Part shown: piece by piece, positions 34,284-45,224 of the stretch
Position numbering within the stretch: position 1 is the stretch's first letter
Layout of the letters: every line of letters begins with the position of its first letter
Assembly (NCBI GenBank): GCA_034359265.1
Contig: CP136894.1
Span: 30,968,501-31,032,500 of the forward strand
Source: Canna indica
Taxonomy: Eukaryota > Streptophyta > Magnoliopsida > Zingiberales > Cannaceae
DNA: 64,000 nt
Direction of reading: 5' to 3'
Notes under the pieces: generated by a model
Databases searched by the model: none
Told to the model about the DNA's origin: nothing
What the model saw: the letters and a program-made list of their open reading frames with translations, nothing else
Made by a program: the position numbers and the translations under genes

Positions 34284-34305
34284 ATCTCTCTCTCTCTCTC
34301 TCTCT
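34284..34305. repeat. CT dinucleotide microsatellite
   Basis: About 10 CT units inside LTR-2. Confidence 0.9.
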
Positions 34306-34638
34306 TGTGTCTCGAGTTTTGTGCGGCTCTAGCAGCCGTACGACGCCCCACTTTATGTTATTTTTTTGAAATTACAATTTCACTCTCAACTTAAGCGGTT
34401 CTTTAAATCCTCTCTATCTCCCCCAATCTGAGTTCGAATCCGGATCCGATTGAATCGCTAGATTCAACTCGGAGTCCTCTTTAAATCCAAGACACATAAA
34501 ATATTTTGCACTTAAAATTCATAATTAAGAAAAATTTTAGTATCCGGGTCTTACCTCAAGATAAGCGTCAATGCTTAAGCCCGTGCGCACCATCTCGCGT
34601 AACGCGCAACCTGCTGAAATCAGTACATATAAAATATT

Positions 34639-35149
34639 TTAGCGGGTATTACAATCTTTCCCCCTAAAAAAATAATTCATCATCGAATTTGGGAAAAGTA
34701 AAGAAGACTTACCATCAGCATGGAACAGCTGGGGATATTTCCCCCTCACATCCTTCTCCAACTCCCAGATCGCCTCCTGGCTTGAATGGTCTTCCCATCG
34801 CACCTTTACCAAGGGGACCTCCTTAGACCTTAGTTTCCGAACCCGCATGTCCAGAATCTCTACAGGCCTTTTCTCATAAGAAACGACTGCATCGATCTCA
34901 ACCACAGTAGGCTCCAGAACATGAGAATCGTCTCTAACATTTCGCTTCAGCATGGAGATATGAAACACAGGCTGTACCCTGCCCATGCTAGGCGGTAAGG
35001 CAAGCTCGTACGCCACCGTTCCTCTCCGACTAAGAATGGGGAACAGTCCAATGAACCTAGGACTTAGTTTCCCTCGTTTGCCAAATCTCACCACCCCTTT
35101 CATGGGTGACTCTTTGAGGAACACCAAGTCCCCCACTGCAAATTCTAGG
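34639..35149 (-). pseudogene. Gypsy pol C-terminus: integrase end and chromodomain-like tail
   Basis: Begins LEFAVGDLVFLKESPMKG and continues with RFGKRGKLSPRFIGLFPIL, RVQPVFHISMLKRNV, then the chromodomain-like tail VPLVKVRWEDHSSQEAIWEL and RGKYPQLF. The frame is open to a stop 15 bases inside the LTR. The catalytic core of the integrase is absent. Directly upstream is a PBS of another LTR, so everything between the PBS and this point has been deleted. Residues before LEFAVGD in the same frame are LTR and PBS read-through. Confidence 0.88.
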
Positions 35150-35157
35150 GTATACGT

Positions 35158-35168
35158 GCTCTGATACA
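35158..35168 (-). other. Primer binding site next to LTR-1
   Basis: On the minus strand TGTATCAGAGC, a one-base variant of the initiator Met tRNA complement, follows the end of LTR-1 (GGGGCGTGACA) after a few bases. Confidence 0.75.
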
Positions 35169-35835
35169 ACATTGTCACGCCCCATCTCAGAGTCACGTGC
35201 CCGGCCAGAGTATACATGCCTATACCCCGCAGCCTAACCCATGCACATGCCAACTCATAACAATAAAACATAGCGGAAAGAATGAAACAAGTTTTATTTT
35301 AAATGAAAAACCAAATCATATTTCATTAGAAGTAAGTTTAGCAAAACAGTAAAGAGAGAAAACAATAAATCGAAGTTCAACGGTTCACTTACAAGTGAAA
35401 TCTGAAATGAAAGACATGAATGTCCCCAAGGGACTACAACTCCAAAATACCAAAAATACAGGTTCATGACAAATTATCAAAAACTCGACTACGACTCCTA
35501 TGAGATCATGTGGCTCCTCTGTCCTCCAGCCGCGCCAAGTGCTCTAGCCCACCTCACCGGTCAAGCTCTGCAAAATAAAACTAAAATGACAATGGGTGAG
35601 TTCAAAAGAACTCAGTGAACGGTTCTATCAACCCCCACGAGAAACCAATCACAGAAATATAACATATGATAAAACACATGTCTCAAACAGGAATAAAGTC
35701 ACAAGGGTGTGATTAGCTGTCATGCCATCTGGCCATCTCATCTCCGAAGGCAACCAACACTCTTAGCAGTAAAGTATAACAGGCTAAAGCCTACCATGCC
35801 CTAAGACAACAAATCATAATCAAGGGTGACTAAGA

Positions 35836-36170
35836 TAATCGGGATTGGCCCATCTGAACTTATCCTATAACAAAGAAACTCGGGAGCAATTGGGATTTGC
35901 CCGTTTGAACTTGCTCCACGAGATGCGAAGGAACAATCGGGATTCGCCCGTCCAAACTTGTCTCTTTAAGATATCACAGGAATAATCGGGATTTGTCCGT
36001 CTGAACTTATTCCTTAAAATATATCACAGGAATAATCGGGATTTGCCTGCCCGAACTTATTCCTTAAAAGAAACTTAGGAACAATCGGGATTTGCCCATC
36101 CGAACTTGTTCCAAATAGATAACGTAGGAATAATCAGGATTCGCTCATCCGAACTTATTCCTTTAAACAC
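35836..36170. repeat. Seven-copy tandem repeat in LTR-1, about 45-60-bp units
   Basis: Each unit has AATCGGGATTTGCCCGTC and GAACTTATTCC with variable spacers. It occupies the position that the 55-bp repeat has in LTR-2. Confidence 0.85.
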
Positions 36171-37532
36171 AGGTTGGGAATTAACCATCCAACCTTCCGG
36201 GCCAAGCACGCAATCCGGCTCCTAACCGAGCCTCTCTGTCATTCATAAAGATATGACACAATATGACCTAAGTCAAGTGTCTTCTACGGTGTCTTAGGGA
36301 TGTCTTTATTAGGAACACTACAACACCTAATACCCGATCCCAACTCCTAGACCCGTAATATCATAAACTCATGAGGTTTTATTTCATGCACCAAACTTAA
36401 TTTGTTAGTTCTTTAACAGATTATGCTCCCTATTGAATTTTAATCATACAATTAAAATTTTCATTAACAAAATTAGGGTTTTGTTTTAGGTTTACTGTTG
36501 AGCCCTAAATTGGTGCACCTGATTCGAATCTGACATCTAAAGTGTGTCCTATGGATCCAGACTATATTTTCTAGTCAAAACGATAGGTTATACGACTATA
36601 TTCAGTACACTATACACACCACAATAAGTATTTCAAAATCAGCCCTAAATTAATAATTCAACATTCAGTTTTCAGCATAATTGATTTTTTAGAATAACTA
36701 AGAAATAAATCCGAAAATTCACAGAAATTAAATTCTTAATTTACCATCATATCAGAATTATAACATTGAGATAACTCTCACAAAAACCATATTTGTTAAA
36801 CAAAATTAATAAGCACTACAACCATCTTTAACCAAGAACCAAGCTTTGTGATCAAGAATTCATATTAAGAACCTCCATGTCATCAAGATCAAATCCTATC
36901 TTTGAAAGACATGATTAATTTTAAAAAAAATCACAGATTTAAATTCAAGCATGCATTAACATTATAAGCATTTAAATTGATGAACAATTCAAGGCACAAA
37001 TATCAAGATAAACAAAACCTTCACTTAGTCATTTCATCGAACACCTTAAGGGCACCCATTCTTCCACCTCGGCCAAGCACCCCTAGGGTAAACCTAGGGC
37101 TCCCGAGCCACAAAGGGGAAGTCTTGAGCCCTCCTCCCACAAATCGACACAAGATCTCAACGATCAAAACCCACGATTCGATGAAAAATCACATGAACAA
37201 ATACAATGCCCAAATCGGCTCAAGAACACGAGAGAAACCTGAGAAAACGAGGAGTAAAACCACTAACCTTGATTAGGAAGATGAATTAGAGAAGAACTTC
37301 CAAGCGGCGGCCTCCAAATTCGGCCTCAAAGGTGCGGTGGCTTGGCTCCTCAAGAAGGGGCGGCGGCTCCAATGCTTCAAGCCGACGGCTTGGCCTCCAA
37401 AGAGAGGGGGAAAGAGGAAGAGAGCTTGGCGGCTGCTCAGCGGCTCCAAAAGAGGGAAGGGAGGGGCGGCGGCTTGGGTGGCTCCTCTCTTTTCTCCAAG
37501 CGGCTTGTGCGGATCCAATAGGGAGCCGCATG

Positions 37533-37534
<2 letters not shown>

Positions 37535-37565
<31 letters not shown>
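37535..37565 (+). repeat. Homopolymer of 31 G
   Basis: An uninterrupted G run at the edge of a GC-rich segment of LTR-1. Open frames through it on either strand give poly-Gly or poly-Pro and are not genes. Length may be affected by sequencing or assembly. Confidence 0.9.
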
Positions 37566-37566
<1 letters not shown>

Positions 37567-37908
37567 TTTTATAATCCCTTCCCCACCTCATCCAACCCTA
37601 ACTTCTTTTAACCCGCATCCGCCTCGAGCCGAATCCAAACTTGCTAATCCGACTTAGCTTAATCTATCACATGCATACCCATATGCGACATAATTAAATA
37701 AATCAAACACATGAAATGGAATAATTAAATGAATTCATCTACGCAGGAAAAGAATTTGCATAATTCATATTCCTACTTACCCAAGCTCGCAAGCTTGCAC
37801 CGGACCATGAGTCGACATGGCTCGAGCTCAGACTAGCTCGCTAGGCTGACAAACACACACACTAAATGGAAAACTAATATTAATATCTAGGATATTACAA
37901 TTGAGCCT

Positions 37909-38660
37909 GAAGTAGCGGCTTTGGGGGCCGAGGACTATTCTCGGGGGTTCAAGCCGAGCTCGTCGAGGGACGTAGGGCAGGACCACACGTGAGGAGTCAA
38001 GTAAGGGCTTTGAGGCCTGAAGTAGTTGTGTGATAACCAACAAGGCAAGCTGGTAAAAATTGAGTCTCGATTGTGTAAGGGCGTTGAGGCTGGAAGTAGC
38101 AGCTCTGTGGATCGATGACTACTCTCGGGGGTTCAAGCCGAGCTCACCGAGGAGCATAAGGTAGGGCCGTGCATGAGGAGTCGAGTAAGGGCTCTGAGGC
38201 CAAAAATAGTGTGTGATAGCCAATGAGCCAAACTAGTGAAGGTCGGATCCTGGTTGTGTAAGGGCGCTAAGACCGGAAGTAGCAGCTCTAAGGGTTGAGG
38301 ACTATTCTCGGGGGTTCAAGTTGAGCTTGCCGAGGGACGTAAGGTTGGATCGCACACGAGGAGTGAAGTAAGAGCTCTGAGGCCTGAAGTAGTGGTGTGA
38401 TAGCCAACGAGCCAGGCTGGTGAAAATCGAGTCCCGATCATGTAAGGGCGCTGAGGTCAGAAGTAGCGGATCTGGGGGTCGAGGACTACTCTCGGAGGTT
38501 CAAGCCAAGCTCGCCGAGGAGCGTAAGGCAGGACCGCACGCGAGGAGTCGAGCAATGGCTCTAAGACTGGAAGTAGTGGCGTGATAGCCAACGAGCGAAA
38601 CTATTGAAGGTCGAGTCCCGGTCGTGTAAGGGCGCTGAGGTGGAAGTAGCGGCTCTGGGT
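37909..38660. repeat. Satellite-like tandem array, 183-184-bp unit, four full copies plus a start
   Basis: Copies begin with GAAGTAGCGGCTCTGGGG-like sequence at 37909, 38093, 38276, 38460 and 38643. Conserved blocks are CTCTCGGGGGTTCAAGCCGA, GAGGAGTCGAGTAAGGGCTC and GTGATAGCCAACGAGCC. A second GAAGTAG about 110 bp into each unit hints at an older internal duplication. The array begins 10 bp from the end of LTR-1 and stops at the copia LTR fragment. Confidence 0.9.
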
Positions 38661-39392
38661 TTGTACCCTAGACCTTTAGATAACATACAAGATGTTGTCA
38701 CCAACTATGCTACTCACAGTTGGCTTGATTTTCCTTTCTTACTATTTATTGAGTCAATTTACAATAGCTTATGGTTTCAAGTGCGGATTTCAGGCCCTAA
38801 CTCTCAACTTCACTCTCTCAAGTGGTGGTCTTCATTCTTCAACCCTGTCAAGTCAAAACTATCCATCTTTTTGAGGTGTTGGAAGTCTAGAAGGTTGGTG
38901 GAAGGAAATTTACAAATTTGATTTCATTATTTAAGCTCCTTTACTTGTTTTTCATTATTGTTTGATTGAATTGTTAAGTGTAGCTTGCAATGTGTGCTTG
39001 AAACACCTTGGTAGAATGTAGATTGTTGTTTTTGCTATAGAATAGGTGTTGAGGCCTCCTCTAGGATTGAGGGATAAGTTCTCATTGTATTTCTTGGAAA
39101 AATAATCAATCTATAAAGTGTTAAAGTTAGAAATTCTTGGTGAGGAGCCAAGGTAGTGGAGTACGAAGGATTGACCGAACCATTATATATTCACTTGTTA
39201 GCATTGTCATCTTGATTGTTGATTGATATTTACTTTTGCTCAATTGAATAGTTATTGCATCCATCTACATTTAGCATCAAGAAAGTTGAACTAAGTTGTT
39301 AAGTTGCTTAAAACCGAAAAAGAGTAAAATTGAACACACATTAGCTTACACACTATTTAACCCCCTCTTCTACTATGGATATTTGATCCACA
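38661..39392 (+). mobile_element. Ty1/copia LTR, 5'-truncated
   Basis: The right border CCACA is followed at 39393 by TTTGATATCAGAGCTTGG, a primer binding site of the initiator Met tRNA type with one change. The left border is lost where the tandem array ends. The gag that follows confirms the orientation. Confidence 0.65.
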
Positions 39393-39448
39393 TTTGATAT
39401 CAGAGCTTGGTGGTAGGATTAGATTTCACCATCTACCCTACCATCAAA

Positions 39449-42389
39449 ATGACTACCAAGTCTTCATTAGCTCAAGGGACCTCTACCTATGCTCCTCCAC
39501 TCTTTGATGACAATAACTATGACTATTGGAATATTAGAATGAACATCTTCCTTCAATCTCAAGGATTATATGTGTTGGATTATGCGAGGACCAGGTAAGC
39601 AACAAAAATTGTGCAGTGGAAAAATAAAACGATCCCCAAGTGGATCCATGCATCTCGGTTAAATCAATACAATGTTCAAGATTATACCTTCAATGACCGA
39701 ACTTTTTCTTCTGCTCTACAAGTCCAAAAATACGATCTTGCTTCGGATCCAAGGTGCTGCCAGCGACGAACACCCTCTATGGTTGGCACATGAGCGAACG
39801 CGAACAACTGGGCGGCTTCTAAATGCTAGTTCAGCAATCTCTCGGAACTCCTTTTGATCTGGACGAGCATGAAACTCCTTCCGAGCTCTCCTCTCTCTCT
39901 CTCTCTATGGATGGAGGTGTATTGCCATAAAAAGGAGCTCGACTTCCTTCAAAAAGAGGCCCGCTTCCTTTCACAATGAGGTCGATAACCTCCAAGAGTA
40001 GATCTTCTACCTATCTAAACCATAGACGGGGTACTTATAGACGCGTCAATCATATTGATTGAGACATCTCAAATCCATATTCGAAATCTTAAAATGGTTT
40101 TATGCCAGAATAAAATATATCCTTAATAACAATTACCAATGATGAATTTTTTAAATTTAAGATGTCGATTATAATGTATCCTTTAATAACGATTACTAAA
40201 GATACATTGTAATAGATGTAATTCCAATTTTAAATGTCATTTAAAATTGAGAATACTTAATTCCAATTTGAAAATTCATTTTCAAATTCAAAATTAATTT
40301 CCAAAATTACCAAGAGAGATATAATCGGTTAATGGTCATGCTGATCCAATCTGACGAGTCATAACCTCAAGTCCAATTCAGTTCGCCTTATGTGTGTGAC
40401 CCTATAGGTTCACTTAACGTTGGCAGTGGGTCCAAAACTCATTTGCAATCCACAAGTCATAAGCGGCGTCTAGCAAGACATTATGACTACCCAAGTTAAG
40501 TGGGGTCGGTGATCTGAGAAACCTAACTCATAGTATGATACTCTGTCCTTTTGTCATGCGATATCTGGATCGAGCAAAAGGCATGAATTACATCATCCTT
40601 ATATTGTTCAATCTAGTTTCTTGATTCTTGAGTAGATTGACTTAACAAATGACATTGATACTCGTATTAATTCATTTGAGCACGACCATACATTTTCTCA
40701 ATCACACTCATCAAGGGCCCCAGAGATATATCTCTCATATACGATAGGGACAAATTCCTTCACGATTCCTCTACATGATTCATTCCATGTCCAACTTTAG
40801 TCTTTATTATCGTCTGATTAAAGATGATGTTAGAGTAGGTCAAAACATAGAATTCCTCATGTAGGAATTCGTGGTAACACAGGTCGGAGGACGGACTATC
40901 ACTACAGTTGTGAGATATACTAATGATATTAATCCACGTAGTATTCTCACAGTGGGTCTGTCCAACACCATGTTCTCCAACACGTGTCTATGATATGACT
41001 TTAATATCACACATTCATGACCAGTAAAACATGATCATCGTCTGTCAGACTGCATACTAGTCTTCATTCATTATCGCTCCAATGATAATGACTGACTAGG
41101 GACTGTTTAGAATAATATTCCAACCGCTTTAGGGTTTTACTGTCAAGTCTCGTACTTGATGACCATTAGGTGGAATCAATTATTTGAGGAGTCTATTATC
41201 AAGTTAAATTCACTCACAAGAAATAATAAGATAAAGCAAGTGTTCCAATTATTCAAAAGGAAAACAACAATAACAATATTATTCCATTGGCCTAGGGAAC
41301 ACTACTAACAAGATGTGTGGAGGATGATACAAGTAGAGTATAAGCAACCTACCAAGAACCTAGATGATTGGAACTTAGATGAGGTTAAGCTCTTTAATGC
41401 TAATGCCAAGGCCATAAATGCTTTATATCGTGGTCTTTCAATTAATGAGTTTAATAGGATATCAACTTGTAAGTATGCATTTGAAATTTGGAATGTCCTA
41501 GAGACTACTCATGAAGTTATCTCACAAGTGAAGGAGTCCAAGATTAATTTGCTCATGCATGACTATGAAAAGTTTAGAATGCAATTGCATGAAACAATTG
41601 GTGAAATGTATGCACGCTTTCAAAACATTACTAATGGTTTATGTAATATTGGCAAAGACATAAGAGACGAGGAGAAGGTAAGGAAGCTCCTCTAATCTCT
41701 TCCCAAGGCTTGAGATCCAAAGCTGATTGCTATCATGAAAACCAAGGATTTGACAACCATGAAGATCACCAAACTCATTGGATCTCTCATGACACATTAG
41801 GTCCATATGACGACACACAAGGAGGAAGATGCCCCCAAAGGGAAGAGCATTGCCTTAAAAGCATCACATCGAGATGAAGAGACCTCATCATCGGATGAAG
41901 AATTTGATGATCATGAAGAAATGACAATGATGACAAGAAGGTTCATGAGGTTTCATGAAGGGTGACATGAGGAGAAGCAAGGGAGGCTATACATGCTACA
42001 ATTGCAACAAGATCGGACACTTGAGAAAGGATTGTCCCCAACCTAAGATGACCTCAACCGCCTCTCCATACAAGAAGGACAAGACGAAAAATAAGAAGGC
42101 GACATCGATGGCTTCATGGGATGAAAGTGAGCCCTCATCAAGTGAAGAGGACACCAAGAATGAGAAGACAAACCCTTGCCTTATGACAAATGATGACGAG
42201 GTAACTTTTATTTTTGGTGAATTTTCATTTACGCAACAAGAGTTAGAGTTAGAATTTGAACAAATGCATGATGAATTCAATTGGAAAAGGTTTATAGAAC
42301 TTAAAAATGATAACAAATATTTAGAAGAAGAAAATTATACCTCGTTACTTTCTTGCAATGCTATGAAAAAAAGAAGTAGAGAAGGTTAA
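39449..42389 (+). pseudogene. Ty1/copia gag, split by a solo LTR
   Basis: Before the insertion it reads MTTKSSLAQGTSTYAPPLFD and YDYWNIRMNIFLQSQGLYV. After it, at 41316, WRMIQVEYKQPTKNLDDWNL, VKLFNANAKAINALYRGLS and FEIWNVLETTHE follow, so removing the insertion restores the protein. Several stops come after 41695. The zinc knuckle CYNCNKIGHLRKDC at about 41993-42034 lies in another frame. The acidic and coiled-coil C-terminal part ends at about 42640. Protease and pol are absent. Confidence 0.85.
39573..41310 (+). mobile_element. Solo LTR, 1.74 kb, inserted in copia gag
   Basis: Begins TGTTGGATTATGCGAGG and ends CTACTAACA. The flanks ATATG (39568-39572) and AGATG (41311-41315) match at four of five positions. 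There is no internal retroelement sequence, so it is a solo LTR left by recombination. It contains a CT-rich microsatellite at about 39890-39907. Confidence 0.8.
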
Positions 42390-43019
42390 GGATGACAAGC
42401 TCACGTTAGAAAAGATAAATAATGATTTAGAAAATGCAAATGACAAGTTAGAAAAAGAAAATAAGTTTTAGAGCTCATAAGTAGAACACTTGAATGATAG
42501 CATGCTCACTTTTTAAAAAAGGAATTATGCATGTTAAATGAAAAAATGATAACTTTGCAAAAATCCATGCCTAAGGTTGATCATGCTAGATATACTAGAA
42601 GAACTTCATATGCTCATGATCATGCACACTACCATGATCCCATAGTTCTAAGAAATTTAGTAAAATACTATTTAATTATTTATCAAAATAAATTAATAAA
42701 TTTTAATTATTATATAATATTGAAAAATATAAAAATTCTACCAAACGACAAAAGATCTAAAATTTGATACTACCATCGCGTTCAGCACATCAAAACCTAC
42801 AATAGTATTTATCCCGTCTTCATCCAACGATTCTAAGTTGCCCAAAAGTGCACACACTCATGAATCAAACTCAAGTCAAACCAAACACTAGTTAGCCTGG
42901 GGCTCCACCTGGTCATACAAGGACACTTGTATCATCATTAATTACGAGGTATTTGTCAATTATGAAATCAACATCTTCGGAATTAGCCTTGACCCATTCT
43001 GAGCACAACCCTACGAGAT
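42390..43019. other. Decayed end of copia gag and unassigned sequence
   Basis: Up to about 42640 the sequence is Lys/Glu/Asn-rich in shifting frames and continues the copia gag tail. From 42650 to 43019 I see no feature apart from AT-rich sequence and the likely upstream part of the Tat-like LTR. Confidence 0.4.
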
Positions 43020-43870
43020 TAGGGAGGCATTATCGCCAAAACTCCCTCTTTTTGCACTATATAAAAACATGACGCACATTCGGTATAAAATTCAACTTCT
43101 GATTCCTATTTCCATATGGACATTTGGAGTTCTTTCTCACTTGAGCATTAACGTATCTTTGTAGGTCCCCCGCTAGAGTTATACTGGACCAGGAGACACA
43201 GGACCATATCACCCCAACTTTAGGCGAGAATATTTGACGTCCACCGTCGGGCCGAGCAAATCTTACCTGCCCCACCATGGTTGGTACCCAGAGTCAGGCA
43301 AACGTCGTCGCACATAGTAACATCCTAGTAGTAGCATTTCCCTGCTTCGTGGAGATGCTAACACGGCGAGGAGTGACGCTCCAATACCCACTAACCTTAC
43401 ACCAGAAGAATTGCACCGCATAATCGCTGACCTCCAAGCGAACAACCAAAGCTTAACAGTCGGTCGAGCGTGATCACCGTCGCTCGGAGCACGATGAAGA
43501 AAACCACTTGGAGAGATTCAGGAGGCCGATCTCTGTCTTTCGGGATGAGGTATCTCACACACAACATCAGAGAGAAGAGGACACTAAGGTCACAAAGATC
43601 GCTCCTCCCCCTACCGTCGATTCGGGACCCTATGCTGATCATATCATGGCAATTCATCTCCTCGACAACTTCAAACTACCGACCACTCTCTAGCCCTACG
43701 ACGACACGAATTAGGGACCACTTGGTTTATTTCTCAATCCCTAAAATATTCTTAGCCTCTCAACATGCAACCAACAAAGAAGCTTAGACTTATATCTTTG
43801 TGTCCCTACTAAACAGTTTTGTACCAAAGGATTTTCAAGGTGAATTTGTTTGGACTCTAGAAAATAGTAT
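43020..43870 (+). mobile_element. Decayed Ty3/gypsy (Tat-like) 5' region and gag
   Basis: A TATA-like ACTATATAAAAAC at about 43053 and the junction TTTGACGTCCACCGTCGGG at about 43228 resemble the LTR end and primer binding site of Tat-type gypsy elements (usually TGGCGCCCACCGTGGGG). The gag-like blocks that follow are DHIMAIHLLDNFKLPT, then in other frames DHLVYFSIPKIFLASQHATN and FVPKDFQGEFVW. These correspond to the PYDGT-DP-DH region of Tat gag. Stops and frame changes are frequent. Confidence 0.55.
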
Positions 43871-45059
43871 GATTTTCATGTCTTGCACATATGGAACGAA
43901 TGACGGCGGGGTCACGGGTGGAAAAGCTAAGGGAACCCAGATATGATGCTTTTACATAAGGATCAACGACCAGGATTTGCATATTTGGAGATTTTGAACG
44001 ATCTTGATCAATCTAGGGTTCGTCAGTCGATTCTTGGCAGTTGGGCCAACTATCGTGATTCGGCCGAGGATCGGCCCACGATTGACCGAAAACCTTATGT
44101 TCAAAATAGAAGGTTTTTAGGTCCGGTTTGCAACGATGAGTTCGTGTAATATTTGATTTTTCATCAAAAAATTGAAAATTTATATACCAATTCAGGACTC
44201 AATTAGGAATTAACTGCCTTTGTAATCACTGAAAATGTTTTATGTATTACTTTCTAAAATTGTTTGGGTGACCAGTGGCATTTTCATAAATTTTGATTTT
44301 TTTCATGAATTTTCTCATAATTCAACCAAAATTTCACAGAATCATGGTATAACAATTTTAAGCCTGGTTATGTAGTTAGAACATGAAACTAGTGTGATTT
44401 GATGATATTTGATTGTTTGCACCTAATTAAGCAAAATGAGCATAGTATCAGAAATTTGATCATGTATCAATTTTTTATTTTTGATTAAAAATTTCTTTCA
44501 AAGATTATAAACGCATTCATAGTCACATGGCAATCATGTAAGCATGGCATTTGAGGCATTATCGTGAAATTTGGAAAAATGAAATGCGTACCTCGAATTT
44601 TTGCTAATTTTTCTTCTTCTGATTTTTCAAATTAAGCCTTCCTTGTATCAAAAATGACTTGCATACAAACATGTTAGTAACCTCATGTAGTAAGCAAGTC
44701 TAAGGTGATATTTAGACAATGTGATGCTGAAGATATATGTTTTTGGCCTAGGTATAACTAGGTGTCTAAAGTATCAAAGTTCATTCTTATGTATTAGAAC
44801 AATTTATGAATGAACTAGGTGCTTGTTTTCTTCGTAGGATTAAGGGAGATAGTATATTGAATCCATTGTTTGTTTAGTGCATTGATTCGAAAAGAATATG
44901 ATTAGAATAATATAAAATTAATATGATATCCGATGTACACCGGATTTAAAAGATTCATATCCAATCATCTCTCATTTATTATCCAATTCAATCCAATCCA
45001 ATGAAGCAAACATATCATAGGAGATCTAAGTATATATGTATAGTGATATTTGAAAACTA
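43871..45059. other. Unassigned intergenic or old repeat sequence
   Basis: A short open frame at 43943-44149 shows no known domain. The rest is AT-rich. I see nothing that supports a gene. Confidence 0.4.
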
Positions 45060-45224
45060 GATCTCTATAACCATTCCTTTTGGTAAGAAAATCGAAGGCC
45101 AATATTAGCCAACATTACCATAACTAGTCAATCAATATCATAGGCCCAAATCATTGGCCTAATTAAAATACTTATGCAGAAGTTAATTATCTCTGCTTGG
45201 GTCGTGATGTCACCAAGACTCAAG
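45060..45224 (-). repeat. LTR-like dispersed repeat fragment, left of the copia insertion
   Basis: On the minus strand it contains TTTTAATTAGGCCAATG and GTGACATCACGACCCAAG, similar to the repeat at 57888-58048 and its upstream flank. The copia element inserted into it; the other side continues at 54983. Confidence 0.5.

Larger units (their letters stand above)
32469..34653 (-). mobile_element. Gypsy LTR-2, about 2.19 kb
   Basis: On the minus strand it begins TGTAATACCCGCTAAAAT at 34653 and ends GGGGCGTGACA at 32469. A polypurine tract (AGGGGGAAAGAT) sits just before its start and a PBS just after its end. It therefore serves as 3' LTR for the pol end on its 5' side and as 5' LTR for the gag on its 3' side. 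It holds a 55-bp tandem repeat and a CT microsatellite. Confidence 0.8.
35173..37899 (-). mobile_element. Gypsy LTR-1, about 2.73 kb
   Basis: On the minus strand it begins TGTAATATCCTAGATATT at 37899 and ends GATGGGGCGTGACA at 35173. The ends and the CACGTG-containing terminal region resemble LTR-2, but the bodies differ and carry different tandem repeats, so these are related families and not two LTRs of one insertion. A GC-rich segment (37274-37530) and a 31-base G run lie near its 5' side. Confidence 0.75.

Noticed and set aside
37286..37657. Long overlapping frames with poly-Gly or poly-Pro
   Set aside because: They run through the G homopolymer and a GC-rich LTR segment on both strands; no domain and no support for translation.
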